In this document: positions 1-11,993 of the stretch, piece after piece | Position numbering within the stretch: position 1 is the first letter of the stretch | How the letters are laid out: each line of letters starts with the position of its first letter | NCBI GenBank assembly: GCA_027924645.1 | Contig: BSBN01000187.1 | Span: 18,184,001-18,248,000 of the forward strand | Direction: 5' to 3' | Length of the DNA: 64,000 nt | Source: Cunninghamia lanceolata | Lineage: Eukaryota; Streptophyta; Pinopsida; Cupressales; Cupressaceae | Notes under the pieces: model-generated | Seen by the model: only the letters and a program-made list of their open reading frames with translations | The model's database searches: none | Told to the model about the DNA's origin: nothing | Translations under genes and position numbers: made by a program

Positions 1-1037
1 CCCTTGGTCAGTAGTACCTTATCATTAGAAAGACCCCTATAAGTAATATAGAAAATTCTTTGGAATAGGGTAGAACATAGAGGAGATAAGTCTGAGCTAT
101 GGGCTTTAGATTCTCAATTATTATAATGGGCACATATCTGACAAACATGTAATATTGTACAAGCATTCTTATTCCTAAACTTTGAGTGAATTGTTGTGTT
201 AGAGCATTTAAATGCAACATATTATGAGATTTGAATAATATTATCATTGAATTGTACGACATCTAATATATCTTCAAAATCCATTTCTATTATGTATCTT
301 TGTGGATATTTTGCTTCTCTATGTTTGAGTTGCACAAATATATTATTTTTCATTAGACTTTCTATACATTACTGCATCAAAAACTATACAAATATGATAG
401 AAGTAATTATTATTATTTTTAAATGATTCTACATAGAAAATGTCACAAATCTTTAGTTTACATCATTCTTAAATTCATGATAGTTTATTTTTTATAATTG
501 ATATAATGTGATGAGTGCTAAAAAAATACTTATTTTAGTGACCTCAAATTGACAAAAAGTGGGGCACACTATTATGCTATCACCTACACATATCCCCACG
601 TACTTAGCCCTGAATTTATCCTTATATGCAGATATTTGGATACATTCATCTTACACACCTACCTAAATAAGCCATTACCCGCCTAGATATGATTATGTGC
701 CTACCAAAGGTCTTTATCGTATCTAGACATTTATTATATTTATCCATACATCTACCCAAATATAGTTGTTATGCACCTAGATATGACCCTTTGTCTACCG
801 AGGGTTATTTATGTAGTCATGGAGTTGACCCTACATTTGTAGACTTGAACCTTTCCTTTCTAAAACTCAAAATAAAAAATTGGCCAACTGCCCCAATTTT
901 ATGCTCCCACCCTAAGCCTACAAAGTACACATTTTGTAAATTTAATGTTATGTGGCAGTATTTAAAGACATTCATTAACATTCATTTTACACATCCACAC
1001 ATCATCCAGAATCAACAAGTCCTTTCTCATTTTAGAG
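1..1037. other. Left flank, outside the repeat array
   Basis: This AT-rich stretch has no counterpart elsewhere in the window. Homology to the other U blocks starts abruptly at the word CATTAAATGA at 1038. The only structure seen is a degenerate direct repeat of about 90 bp around 687-735 and 777-825, each copy opening CCTAGATATGA. Its open frames (8-262 minus, 689-1051 plus) resemble no known family. It could be the true edge of the array or an unrecognised insertion. Confidence 0.5.
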
Positions 1038-2338
1038 CATTAAATGAGTAATCAATAGTGAAATATTCAAATTTGGTATACTAAAAGTTTTAACAAATCT
1101 ATATACATCATTCTAAAATCTTGCCTACTATTATTCTAGGGTCCGAAACATTCAAATTTGGTATACTAGAAGTAGTAACAAATCTAGTAATCGTTTAGAA
1201 AGTAGAAAGCAATTGCCAGGGATATACGATCCTTCCATCCTTTGTAAACAACTCTATGTCCCACACTGTGGCATCTGTCATTGCTCCATGCCTGCACTTC
1301 TTTTTTAAAGTGATATGCACTTCTTTTCAAAGTGATAAATGGTCTGTCTTATTTTTAAAAAGGAAAACTTAAATGGGTGCATATTAAGTACAAGTTAATC
1401 TGCTGGCTATTTAAACATTTTGAGTATTCAATAATTTAAAACAACACCTGAAGTGCAATTTCGTAAGATTATTTGTAAATTCAACTATACAATACTATAT
1501 TTTTGCCACTGGTTGTTGATATGATATCTATGGTAGTAAAATAAAATCCTACTAGCCTCCTACTATACAGTTGAGGCCAGAAACTTCCCAGTAAAGCACA
1601 GATAATTCAAAATTTTCATTTTTTGCAGTTCAAAATTATTTTTGATTGTGGATAACATCTGTGTAAAGAATTCTATGTGGATTTATTAGTGCACTAAATA
1701 TCTGTGGGGGATTACAAAATCTCCTCCTCCATTGAATTTCCGTCAGATGAGCAAGAGTTTATTGCTATTCTCGTTGTACACTTTTCAAAATCAGAGCGCC
1801 AGAAAATCTAAACCCAAGCTGGCAAGAATGATTTTAGTAATTTTCTTGACAGATCATGCATCCTGATGCGGTATGTTCCAATCTTCTGGCTGTCATGCTA
1901 TACCCATAAATTATAAAAAGCATACATTTTGGTTTGACACAAATTGGTAAAATTTAATTTGCTACTAGTTTCTTTAAATGGTTGAAATTCAAAGAGGAGT
2001 TCCTTTACTTCTGTGGTTTATGTTGATGGGTATGCTGTTTTTATTGGGTTACCTTCATCAGACTCTAATCATGGAAGAGCTTAAAACAGTAGTTAATGTA
2101 CGGTTGTTTAGGGTGGAAGTGGGTCCCACACTTAAATAACTGGTACAGTGACTAGTATTGTAGTCAATGCACTGACATTAAACATTATTTATTTATAAAA
2201 GAATTTAAACAGTTCGGAACATTGTGCTATCTATAAACAGATACTTACCTTATTTTTTAAAAGTAAAACAATATTTTTAATTCATACAATAAAAACTTAT
2301 CAATCAATCAAATTTACAATTCTTTTACAAATAAAAAT
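1038..2338 (+). repeat. U block, copy 1 (precedes LINE L1)
   Basis: The block matches 23161-24257, 32424-33962 and 45621-47154 by eye, with scattered substitutions and small indels. It has an internal near-duplicate of about 30 bp (ATTCAAATTTGGTATACTA at about 1069 and 1150). Unlike the other U blocks it lacks the MITE: its site near 2070 reads as a single CATGGAAG, the sequence duplicated around the MITE elsewhere. No gene is supported apart from a weak hydrophobic frame at 1978-2139. Confidence 0.8.
1978..2139 (+). other. Short hydrophobic ORF, possible exon remnant
   Basis: This is a 53-codon frame starting MVEIQRGVPLLLWFMLMG, with one strongly hydrophobic segment near residues 9-25 that would suit a signal peptide or anchor. 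The hydrophobic part is readable at the same place in all four U blocks. The copy before L2 stops soon after it, the copy after R1 has lost the ATG, and the others diverge at the MITE. I do not recognise a family. It could be a first exon of a lost gene or chance. Confidence 0.15.
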
Positions 2339-2348
2339 GCTAAAAAGT
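2339..2348. repeat. 5' target-site duplication of LINE L1
   Basis: GCTAAAAAGT lies directly before the LINE 5' UTR and recurs after the A-rich tail at 16968-16977. Ten bases or slightly more is usual for target-primed reverse transcription. The same word flanks L2 and, with one change, L3. Confidence 0.75.
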
Positions 2349-2485
2349 TCTCGGGTGGAATAGCTTGTTCAGGGTTGTGAGTGAAAAACTGGCTCTACTA
2401 AGGTTTTTGTGTCACCTTGCCTTGTGCTGTAGTTTTTCCTACATCATACTGCATTTATTGCGGGATTTGTAAGCCCTTTCTTTTA

Positions 2486-3752
2486 ATGGACTCAGCGAAC
2501 TTCAACCCAGCAATTTCTGTTGGTATATATAGTTTGGTGGTTGCGAACAATGGCTCCCCCAGCAAACGTCCTAGGAAGTTTGTGCCAAAGGTCTTCCACG
2601 AGGTATGCACTCTGATATTCCCATGGATGTGGTTTTACCTACCCTAGATTTTGATTCTACTTGTCAATGGCTTGAGCAACATAATCTGATAGGTTATTTT
2701 GTTGGGAGGGTCCCCCTGAAAGCATGTTGCGAGATTGGGTTACCAAATCCTAGGTTCCTCATGGGGTCAGATGGTGTCCAAAACCTCACTAAGGGTTTTT
2801 TTTTTTTTTTTTTCATTTTGTTGAAGTTAGTCATGTCCAAGTTGTTTTTCAACATGGTCCTTGGTATGTTCGTTCATCTCTTTTGATTTTTCAACCTTAG
2901 ACCAGGAACTTTTCTGTCTCTGATGATAAGAAGCTCTGTGTGCTCATGTGGCTTGAGTTTCCGGGTCTCCCTTTGCCTTGTTGGCCTTTTCTTACAAATA
3001 TTGCCTCCTCCTTAGGGAAGGTTATTTGTGTTGAGCCAGACCGCTTATACCAAGCCTGTCCCGAGAAGCGGGTCTGTGTGGAAACTAATTTATCGTGGGA
3101 CCTCAAGGATACCATTGACATTGAAATTAGAAATTTTTGCCACTCTCAGTGAGTGCTTTATCTAAATTTACCCAATACTTTCTTCCACTACCAGTCGGTG
3201 GAGCATAAGATCAAAGATTATCTGCTTGCATCTCCTCAGGTTAAGACCCAACTGAGGGTCTCTGACCCTCTGCGAGCTCCTGAATCATCTAAATCAGAGG
3301 AGAAATGGACTACGGTGACCCGTAAAGGTAGGACCGCTTCGACTAGTCAGACTCAAAGCAAAAACCAGGAGTCCACTGCAACTCAACCACAGTCGACTGG
3401 CTCATCTCAGTCTCAACTGGCTGGTGTGGCTCAGCCACTGCCGGCCGCTCCTACATAGTCGCAGTCGATGGTTTCAAACCCTTCTATGAAGGGGAAAAAT
3501 GTTGACTAATCCATTGCTCCTGAGGTTCCTATTCATCCAAAGTCTATGCGAACCCCTCAGCCAGCGTCAATGCTTTCATCTCAACCACCCAGCTTGCGCC
3601 ACTCTCGTAGCCCCACTTGGTTCTTAGAGGAGGATGAGTTTATTTCAGAAAATGAAGGAATTGCATGCTAGGTTTTCAGTTGATTGCATAATTCTTGCAG
3701 AATCGCTACTTCTCTTGGGAGGATGAGGATGACATGCAAGAGTTTCCCTCAT
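2486..3752 (+). pseudogene. LINE L1 ORF1 (DUF4283-like, zinc knuckle decayed)
   Basis: In LINEs of this type ORF1 is a nucleic-acid-binding chaperone. I start it at the ATG giving MDSANFNP, the frame that leads into a basic patch (KRPRKF). A shift at about 2600 moves to the frame with DFDSTCQWLEQHNLIGYFVG, then a poly-T run of about 20 near 2797 causes another. The hallmark stretch WLEFPGLPLPCWPFLTNIAS follows at about 2950-3005. The CCHC knuckle seen in L2 is reduced here to FHYQSVEHKIKDY, with only the histidine kept. A Gln/Ser/Pro-rich C-terminal tail follows. The frame ending DDMQEFPS stops in a TGA that overlaps the ORF2 ATG, but a shift and a stop separate it from the rest. Confidence 0.75.
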
Positions 3753-6700
3753 GAATTTCCTTTCCTAGAATGTCCAAGGTCTTACTAGCCTCTCTAGAAA
3801 GTATTCTGTGCGGGATACTTGTCAGACATATTATGGTATTGATGTTTTATGTCTTCAGGAAGTTAAAATTGTTGCCTTCATGCTCTCTATAGCATGTCAT
3901 GTCATTTGGCCTGACGACCTAATTTTCGCTTCCAAGCATGAAGTTGGTTGTGGAGGGGTGGTCACTTTTCTTGTGCCATGGTGGCATTCTTCAGTGGTTG
4001 ATCATGGGTCTAATTTGACTCAGCATCTTGTCTAGATCCTCATGAATATCGATAATCATTCTTTCACAATCATTAATGTTTATGCTCCCAATGATGCTAG
4101 GGAAAGATCCATCCTTTGGTGGTGGATTGTGGATTCAATGCCTCTAGCTACTTGGATTATGTGTGGTGATTTTAATATGGTTGAAGTGGCCTCTGACAAT
4201 GCTAGGACTTTGCCTTTCCATTGGACAACTGGTGAAAGGGAAGCATGGTTTTAAATGTGCAACAAATTGGGCCTTTATGACCATAATCTCACTCTCCGCC
4301 ATTCTCAGACTAGTTGGTACACATGGAGCAATTTTCAGGTGGGAAATGATAGAGTACCAAAACACCTTGATTGGGCCATGATCTCGGTGCAATCATTTTT
4401 TTATCTACTGGTTACACCTCTTCTCGAGGTGTCCTTGTCAGACCATTCTCCCATTAAGTTCAGCATTGAATGGCAACTCGACCTGGTGCGTCCTTCCAAA
4501 ACTCAATTTTTTTTATACGTCCTTGTTATCTCATCAACCCACGCTAGCACACATTCAATCAGTTTGGAACCTTGAATGTCATCCTACTCAACAAATAGGT
4601 TGGATAGCGTGGTGGAATCATGCAATTCAATGGAATTCCTACTTCCTTCGCATCTATGGTCACCAGTTGGCCATTTTCCTCTGCTGCTCCTATGAGGCCA
4701 CCACCTCAGATCTCTGCCAGGCCTCACAAAATCTTGTTATGAATCCTTTTTCTCTTGACTTGCAAGCTCGTTTGGCTCAGCTTCACCAATAGAAAGAAAT
4801 TGCCGACAATTACACTACAAGAGGAACTCAAATTAAAGCCAAGTTACATTGGCTTAAATTTGGTGACTGAGCTTCCAAAGAGTTCTTTCAAGCTCTTCAT
4901 GCTCGTCATTCCTCTCTTGGCATCAAAAAATTAAGGAAGGTTAAAGGGTGCTCTATGAGCTTCCCAATATTCTCCAAGCATTTGTCCACCATTACTAGAA
5001 GGTCTTCACAACTTAGATTCCTTCTAATGAGTGTGACTAGGCTCTTCAAAAGTGCCTTTGGGTTGTCCCGTGCAAGTTTTCTAGTCCCCAACAAGCCTTA
5101 TGTGATCAAGTGCTCATTCTTGAGGACTTCAAGGAGGTTGTTCATTCTATGGATGATGACAAAGCACCAAGTTGTGATGGTTTCCCGTGTGAGTTTTACA
5201 AAGCCTTATAGGCCTGTATTGGTTCTGACCTTCACAATGTTTATCTTGAGTCCTTTTACAATAACTCTTTAGGTAAACTAATAAATAAAGGAAATATTAA
5301 ATTCATACCTAAATCTAGAGATCTTGAAGACATTTACAACTGGTTGCCGGTTACGCTGCTCAACGTGTCCTACAAGATCATAGCTAATGCCTTGGCTCGG
5401 AAGATTTGCCACATGCTGCCTCTCATTGTTTGCCCCGAGAAAACTGGCTTTATCAAGTCTCAGTTCATCCTTGACAATGTTATCATAGTTTGGCAAGGTA
5501 TGGAATGGGCCCGATGCTCTAAACAATAGACCATTTTTCTAAAGATTGACTTCACCAAAGCCTATGATTGCATTGAGTGGCCTTTCATTTTTGCCATGCT
5601 AGGAGCTTTGGGGTTTGGCCCTAGATTCCTTCAAATAGTCAACATGCTTTTTATTGATGCCTTAGCCTGCATCACCATCAATGGTTGCCAGTCTTAGGCC
5701 TTTGGCCTTTTTTGATCAATTCACCAAGGTTGCCCTCTGGCTCCTTCTTTGTATGTTCTTGTTACTGAAGGGTTTGGCTATTTGTTGGCTAACTCTATCT
5801 CCTCTGGGGTCCTCAAAGGCATTGTTTTGCCCAATTCCTCGCATCAGCTAATCAATGGTCATTTTGTTGATGATTCATTTCTCACTCTCATTGAGGAAGA
5901 ACAGAATGTTAAGAAAGTGCTTTAGTGTCTTGACACCTTTTGGTTGGTTATTCAGTGGCACAAGACTCAATGATATCACCAGTCTTTCCTTCTAGTGCCT
6001 CCATGGATTCTCAGCTATGGCTGGAAGTGGATTGCTCATGGAGAAATTTTCCACTTTCTTGGCATTTCCTTTGCCTTTCAAGCATCTTCGACCGAACTTT
6101 GGAATGCAATTCTATCTAGAATTAAGAAGAAGCTTTCTTTCTAGATTACCAAACCGCTTTTGTTGGCTGGGAAATTTCAAGTATGCTCCAAAATTTTGGT
6201 AGCCACCCATGTTTATTACTCTTCTTGTTGGGCTCCATCTAAAGCCTCTTATATGAAGCTTGAGAAGCTCCTTCATGATTCTCTTTGGGCCTCCTCTGAA
6301 GATCATAAAGGATTTCATCACATGCAATTGGAATCCTATTGCCTTTCATGTGATTCAGGTGGGCTTGGCCTACTTTAAACCCATAGACAAGGCTTGGCTT
6401 TATGTGTCAAATGGATTGTCCATGCCATCTCTAGCAATGAAGCTTGGAAGAACCTTTTCAAACATTGTGTTTCTTTTGGGTTTCCAGTCAACCGTCCATC
6501 TTGGCAGGGGATTGGTTTTCAGACCCTTCTTTTTATGAAAGAATCAGTGCATATCTAGGGGTCTTTTGTCACCAAAAGTATATGGTGTGCCTGGGAAGCT
6601 ATTAAGAACTGGCTCTTTTGGGTTGGAAATGGCTTTAGAGATGGTCTCTCCTTCAACCAGCACAATCTCTAGTGGTCCCTGCTCATTCAACTTCAAGGGC

Positions 6701-8471
6701 TCCCTCTTGCCTGTCTTCCTGGAGTCAAGGCCTTGCACTTTCACAAGAAAGGCATTCACACTCCTCAAGATTTGTTTTCTAGAGCTACCACGATTCTTTT
6801 CTCATGGGATGATTTGAGTGTTCAATTTCACCTTTCTTAGTCTGATCGAGAGACTTTTGAGGCTGTTAAGGAGGGTCTCCCAGTTGAAATGTTGCATAAA
6901 ATTGGTATCCATTCTTCTAAGCCCTAGTGGAAAGACTGGTGTTGGATGCCTAATACATGCTTCTGTAATTACAAACTATAGCTAGGGTATCAATGGCTTT
7001 CTCCACATCTTCTCATGGTGCCCAGCCTCAATTTGAGATGGCATTTGTAGTCCCCTCTTTCAGCCTAACAATACAGGTTTCATAATATTTGGATGGTTGT
7101 CGTGGAACCCAAATTGGCTCATTTTGCTTGGTGTATTCTCTTCCAAGGCTTACCAGTGGGCTGTCACCTTCACCACATGGGTGTCTAAGATCCCTGTTGC
7201 CCTTTCTGTGGGCAACCAGAGTCCTTTATGCACCTCTTTTGGTATTATCATCAAGCCTAGCATTTTTGGAGCTAGATTCATGATTTTTTCCGCCCCTTCC
7301 ATCTTGAGACTTTCTTATTGCACGTGACTCTTATGGGGGATTGGCCTTGTATCTGTTAGAAATATAAGTAGTGCAGAATTGAAATAACAATGAATTAGCA
7401 ATAAAGGCATAAAATAGACAACACAGATTTATGTGGAAAAACCTAGTAATATACTAGGAAAAAACCCATGGGCAAAGATCTCTCAATTTTATTCTTAGAA
7501 GAAAATTCGCAGTTACAAAACTTTTTCTCATGCCTTGGGATTCAAGCTCAACAAACCTAAATATTCTCGAAAAAGCACATGCAAAAGCCAATCAAATCTA
7601 AAGATAGATTTCCATGCATAAAAGCGCAAGTGGCACTTCCACATACAATTTTGCATGGTGAACATGTGGAACATGGTTTCCATTCCTTGGCCTTCGGCCT
7701 CACTGGGCGGGTACCTAGGGCACTAGATGAGATCTCAGTCGACTGCTCGTCACTGCTGGAATAAGTCAAACTAGCTTCACAATTCAACAGTACCCCCTTC
7801 AAGTACACTCAAATTTAGCATGCTTTCAGAGTGGAGATCCTCTTCCAATTATGGAAGGATACAAATTCTATTATATTTGCTCATTGTTCTATGGATACAA
7901 ATGTTTCACTCTATGCTAAAACTACTATTTGCTCCAATGTTTTGTGATAGATTCAAGTGCAGGCTATCAAGGTGGCCCTAGAGGTGGATCATCTCCAGAA
8001 GCTTCTTGATCATTGGGGTAACGCCCTATGCACTATTGCTCAAGTGTCTCCTAATTCTCTGGCCTCCCATAGTTGTACTCCTCATGGTTGTCATCGAGGT
8101 AGGAGTTTTTTTGCTCAACGCTCCTGCTCCCATAGTTCCTAGGTTCATTGCAACCATTTTGGCAGCCAACCAAACTCTACTCGGCGGCATTCTGCCTCAC
8201 CCCCTCCTCGAGATGCCACTTCTAGGTGGCCTTCTGGGGTGCGAGGTCTTCCACTAGTGGTGGTAGTGGCTGGCCATCTCCTGATTCTTCTAAATGGCTC
8301 CCTCAATTGGCTCTAGCTATTTCGCCAACCCAGACTAAAAAGAAAGATAAAGACAAAAATGACTATGGATGGTTTGTTCCTAATGTCACTCTTGACCCCA
8401 TTGATGTATGGAAAAATTCAGACGACCGTGATCCTCCTCTGCCTCTGTCTAGTGTAGCTCTCACCACTTAA
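3751..8471 (+). pseudogene. LINE L1 ORF2 (endonuclease-reverse transcriptase), degenerate
   Basis: ORF2 nicks target DNA and copies LINE RNA. It starts MNFLS, with stops soon after. The AP-endonuclease domain (about 3751-4490) keeps CLQEVK, NVYAPND, MCGDFNMVE and SDHSPIKF. The reverse transcriptase (about 5280-6330) keeps FIPKS, TLLNVSYKIIANALARKI, GFIKSQFILDN, FLKIDFTKAYD (motif A) and GHFVDD at 5857-5874 (motif C). Past the core, FQVCSKI and SYMKLEKLLHDSLWASS match the post-RT region of plant L1 elements. The frame is split by a solo LTR at 7354-7789 and ends VALTT at a TAA at 8469-8471. Many stops and shifts (for example TAG in place of Trp near 4033) show it is dead. Confidence 0.88.
7354..7789. 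mobile_element. Solo LTR (436 bp) in ORF2 of L1
   Basis: The element starts TGTTAGAAATATAAG and ends ATTCAACA, with TG...CA termini, flanked by GTATC (7349-7353) and GTACC (7790-7794). Uninterrupted copy L2 has a single GTATC at this point. The length is the same as its partner in L3 (58470-58905). There is no internal coding region, so it is a solo LTR or TRIM-like remnant. Family and orientation are not identified. Confidence 0.8.
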
Positions 8472-8473
8472 GT

Positions 8474-9469
8474 GGGGGTCATCCCACAATAATGGGTTAC
8501 ACTTTTTGGCCAAACTTGACATTGAAATCAACATTTTGAACTAAATCTTCACTTTCTAACACCTATGTTGCTAAACTGTTAGGAATTTGAAGATGATTTG
8601 AACTAGTGATTTGTGAGATTTTGTTTGTAGATTCTAAATATATTTTTGAAAAAATTTTTGGAGTTAAATTATAAATTTTTTTGTGTCTCCTTTGATAACT
8701 AGTTTTTAATAGTAAACAACATTTTTTTAAAGTAATGTGTATTTTGTAGCACATAACTTTTTTTCTACAAAGGATAAAATTCTGATTCTTTTGAATTTAG
8801 ATTGGTAACACTGATATATAGGGCATGCATTTGGTTTTACAATGTTTTGTTGAATATTTTTTTTTAATTAAGTTTTGAAGTCAAACCAATTATAATTTAG
8901 ACATAGGCGTATTCCGTAAAACACAACTTTTTTTTGTATGTATCGAAATTCAAAAAAAAAATTGTTTGAAACAAGGACATCAATACCTAGGGCATAGATA
9001 TTTTTTAGAATTTTTTTTCACTAATTGACTAATTTTCCATGTGTGTAGAACAGAGAACTTGATGTTCGATGAAATACCTACATTCACAAGAAATAAAAAA
9101 TAAATATAATAATCAAATTAAATATATTTAAAATTATACTTTTTGGGAAGCTTATAATAAGGACTACATACTTACAAAACTTAAATTTTAAATGAATTCA
9201 TTTGATCCCCCGAAAGGTAAATCAAAAGTGGTTTTTTATTAGCATTTTGATAGGTGTAGAGGAGACTCCATTATAGGTATGATTTAAAACTAGCAAGGTT
9301 CTATCCAAGGGGGTTTGAATCTAAGGGGGTTTGATCAAACCCTCTTCAATTAAAATCCTTTAAATGGAACCTTTCAAAGCTTAAATCATTATATTTTCTA
9401 AAAATATGTGATTTCAACAAAAATCAAGATGTCCCAGAAAGTGTAACGCATTATTCTGGCAGCACCCGC
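8474..9469. mobile_element. Unclassified 996-bp element with 32-bp terminal inverted repeats
   Basis: The two ends match as inverted repeats at about 26 of 32 positions (8474-8505 and 9438-9469); the shared core reads AATAATGSGTTACACTTT. The middle is very AT-rich and non-coding, with a degenerate internal direct repeat of about 175 bp (near 8736-8830 and 8905-9000). L2 and L3 have nothing here. Joining the flanks gives the L2 sequence with no evident target duplication, so the superfamily cannot be assigned. It looks like a non-autonomous DNA transposon. Confidence 0.6.
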
Positions 9470-9544
9470 GACTTTTTTTTTATGTGTTTTGTTATATAGG
9501 CTAGACCTATTTGAGAATCTAGGGGTGTGCTCTTGTATCCACCC

Positions 9545-11993
9545 TGTTGGTGTTTATTTCTGAATCAGCAGAGGGTTTTTCAGTTCCAATGCACAGGCAG
9601 ATTTGGCCAACGAATACAGGAGGTTGTGAGAGCTGCTTCCCCTTCACTTCTGGTTCTACCACACCAAGGGGGTATCCCTATAGCTAAAGATGTAACATTA
9701 ACTAACCCAATGACAGAAAGATTTAGCTTGACAACAAGAAGCAGAATACTCTCATGTGTGGACCAATATTTGTGTGACAAATCACAAGGTTGGCAACGTT
9801 CTTGGACATATGTGTCTGGTTATGGATGAGAGTATGCAGGGGTCCTAATCCTACTCCTACAAACTAACAGGTGGAAGTTATGGAATGGTTTGAAATTATG
9901 GTTTGGATGCAAGACAGGGGTTTTGGATCATAACTACTTCACAAGAACAGACCGGTGCCTATCCCAGGGCAAGGAGTCAACTAGATGTATACATAGGAAT
10001 GGCTTGCAACTGTCATTCGAGTTTCAAGGGGTTAGGACTATGTTTGCCTTACAAATACTACCCAAGGATAAGAATTCAACTGTCTCTACTTACAAATATC
10101 CTAGTCAACATACAATGTTCTCCATACTTAACCTAAAATGATTTAATCCACTCCTTGAATGGAAGTTAGAGATTAGGCATGTGATACGGAAATCTATACC
10201 CAAGAATCTGAGAAACCCTTAGCAATCAGATTCAAAAGAAGAAATTGCATCCAACAAATGGAGACAAATAGATAAATACATGCAACAATGCATTTTTCAT
10301 ATACAATGACAAGAAACTGAACATATGTGCAAGATACACTCAGATGCAACTCATAAACTCCACAGAGATACAACAGCCCAGAAAATGCTCTGTATTTCAT
10401 TATTTTTCCCCCAAAATTGCCCAAGTCTTCAACAACATAAATGAGTGACACAGCTTGTCCCTTATAGCACAAGTGCGTACACTCAGTAATTAATTACATG
10501 GCAAGTCAACATTTCACCAGATACAATGCATCTTCAGATTGGCGCTTAAAATTGAATGCAGCACAAGAAATAGAGGAAGAGGGCAGGTGGGCTTGGGAAC
10601 TGAGCCGCTGCCTAAAGATTTTCTCTTAAATCTGGTAGTTGGCCCATCCATCATCGACCCATACCGCTGCACTCTGCCATTAATGCTTCAGCTACCCGCA
10701 GCCCCTTCCTGGAATGCAGCAGCAGATGCAACTGGAGCTTTCCCACCCAAAAATGGTCGTACACGCTCAGGAAAAATCTTTCGCTGTAGGTTCAAAACAT
10801 GGTCGTCGATCACTCCCATCGCCAGGATCAACGACACTCAAAAAACAATGAAAAGTCACCAACCAATGATTACGTGCCATGTAGGCACTCCATGTTCCTA
10901 TCGCTGACTTTTAGCTTTTGTATTTTGCCTTTTCACCCTTGTATATGCAAAAACATATGCATATACAATCGCTCTTTAAATCTTTGTATATGCAGGATGC
11001 ATATACACGCAACTTTCTGGACACGTGGCAGCCCCTGATTGGTTCCCTTTCGCTAGGTATTTTCATTTCCATCGGCCATCGGAACAACCCTAAGAGCATC
11101 CGTCAATGTGTAGTCTCTCGCCGATGAACCAACATGCTTTTTCCCTTTTGCATCTGAAAATGCATGTGGGATTGTATATACATACAATCGCCCCTCATAC
11201 AAGGCGGACCCCAAAACATTATTCACTGCATTTGATTTTCAATCGGGTCCAGATTGTATGCTCTCTCCTTGTATATCGGCTTGTATGTGTGAACATACAA
11301 CACGGATATACATACAAGGCGCGGACTCCACGTTCTTATGAATTGGATTGGAAAAACCCTTTGAAATCCGGCTTGTATATCTTTGCATTTGTGCGCTTGC
11401 ATGTTGACTTGTATATATGCCACCCGATGTATATCCTGCTTTGCATATCCACGGGCCCCACCAATTGTACCTTTTCCTTGCACGCAATTACTTATCATAC
11501 AAGGCGAACCCCACACTGCTATAGAACAAATTGAAAACAACTTCGGGTCCGCTTTGCATCATTGGAATGCACTTTCATTATATGTTCGAACATACAATCA
11601 CTTTATACAAGTGGCCGGCCCCAACAAATGCATCTCTGCCCTTGTACATTATCAATGCATATTTATATGCAACCCGATATACAGAGCGGGAATATTCTCG
11701 GGAATCTGCGAAAGATTCCCCTTTGTATATGCAAACTTGAAATGCATTTGAAATGCATATAACTCAATTCTTTATCATTTTTTGGAGGCCGATTGAGATT
11801 TTACAAGCCCGCCAATGCACACTTGACCTGTATGTATATACAAACACCCTTGTATATACAAAGGCACTTGCATACAACTGATTTTGCACTTTTTTAACCG
11901 CGGAGGCCAAAAGACAGAGAATTTTTGGATTTTTTGGGAAGGTGCCTGCATATTTAAATGCTAGAAACCTAAATACTTATGTAGGCACCACCA
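9545..11993 (-). repeat. 3' LTR of the gag-only retrotransposon
   Basis: It begins TGTTGGTG and ends CACCACCA. It matches 14451-16900 over its whole length, with mostly C/T and G/A differences. The half from about 10880 to 11880 is packed with a TTGTATAT motif and its complement. Confidence 0.88.
10880..11880. repeat. TTGTATAT / ATATACAA motif cluster in the 3' LTR
   Basis: The words TTGTATAT, GCATATAC, ATACAAGGC and related forms recur in both orientations about every 30-100 bp. A second word close to GGACCCCA follows ATACAAGG-type words at about 11207, 11322, 11502 and 11615, with a related GGGCCCCA at about 11452. The matching LTR has the same layout at about 15790-16790. These are repeats visible in the sequence. 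A regulatory or RNA-structure role is only a possibility. Confidence 0.65.

Noticed and set aside
8..262. 84-codon minus-strand ORF in the left flank
   Set aside because: No domain resemblance, low-complexity hydrophobic composition, AT-rich sequence and no second copy to test conservation.
689..1051. 120-codon plus-strand ORF
   Set aside because: No recognisable motif; it runs across the array border into the U block, where other copies do not keep it.
1747..1870. Short frame MSKSLLLFSLYTFQNQ in the U block as a possible first exon
   Set aside because: It is interrupted by a stop in U' and U2, and nothing downstream supports a gene.
5278..5526. Minus-strand ORFs inside the LINEs and Copia (for example 5278-5526, 36204-36557, 49734-50072, 53070-53561)
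   Set aside because: They are shadows of sense-strand reverse transcriptase, linker or integrase sequence; the plus frames carry the known motifs.
11106..11751. ORFs of 100-142 codons in both LTRs of the gag element
   Set aside because: They arise from the repeated TTGTATAT words, occur on both strands over the same bases and resemble no protein.
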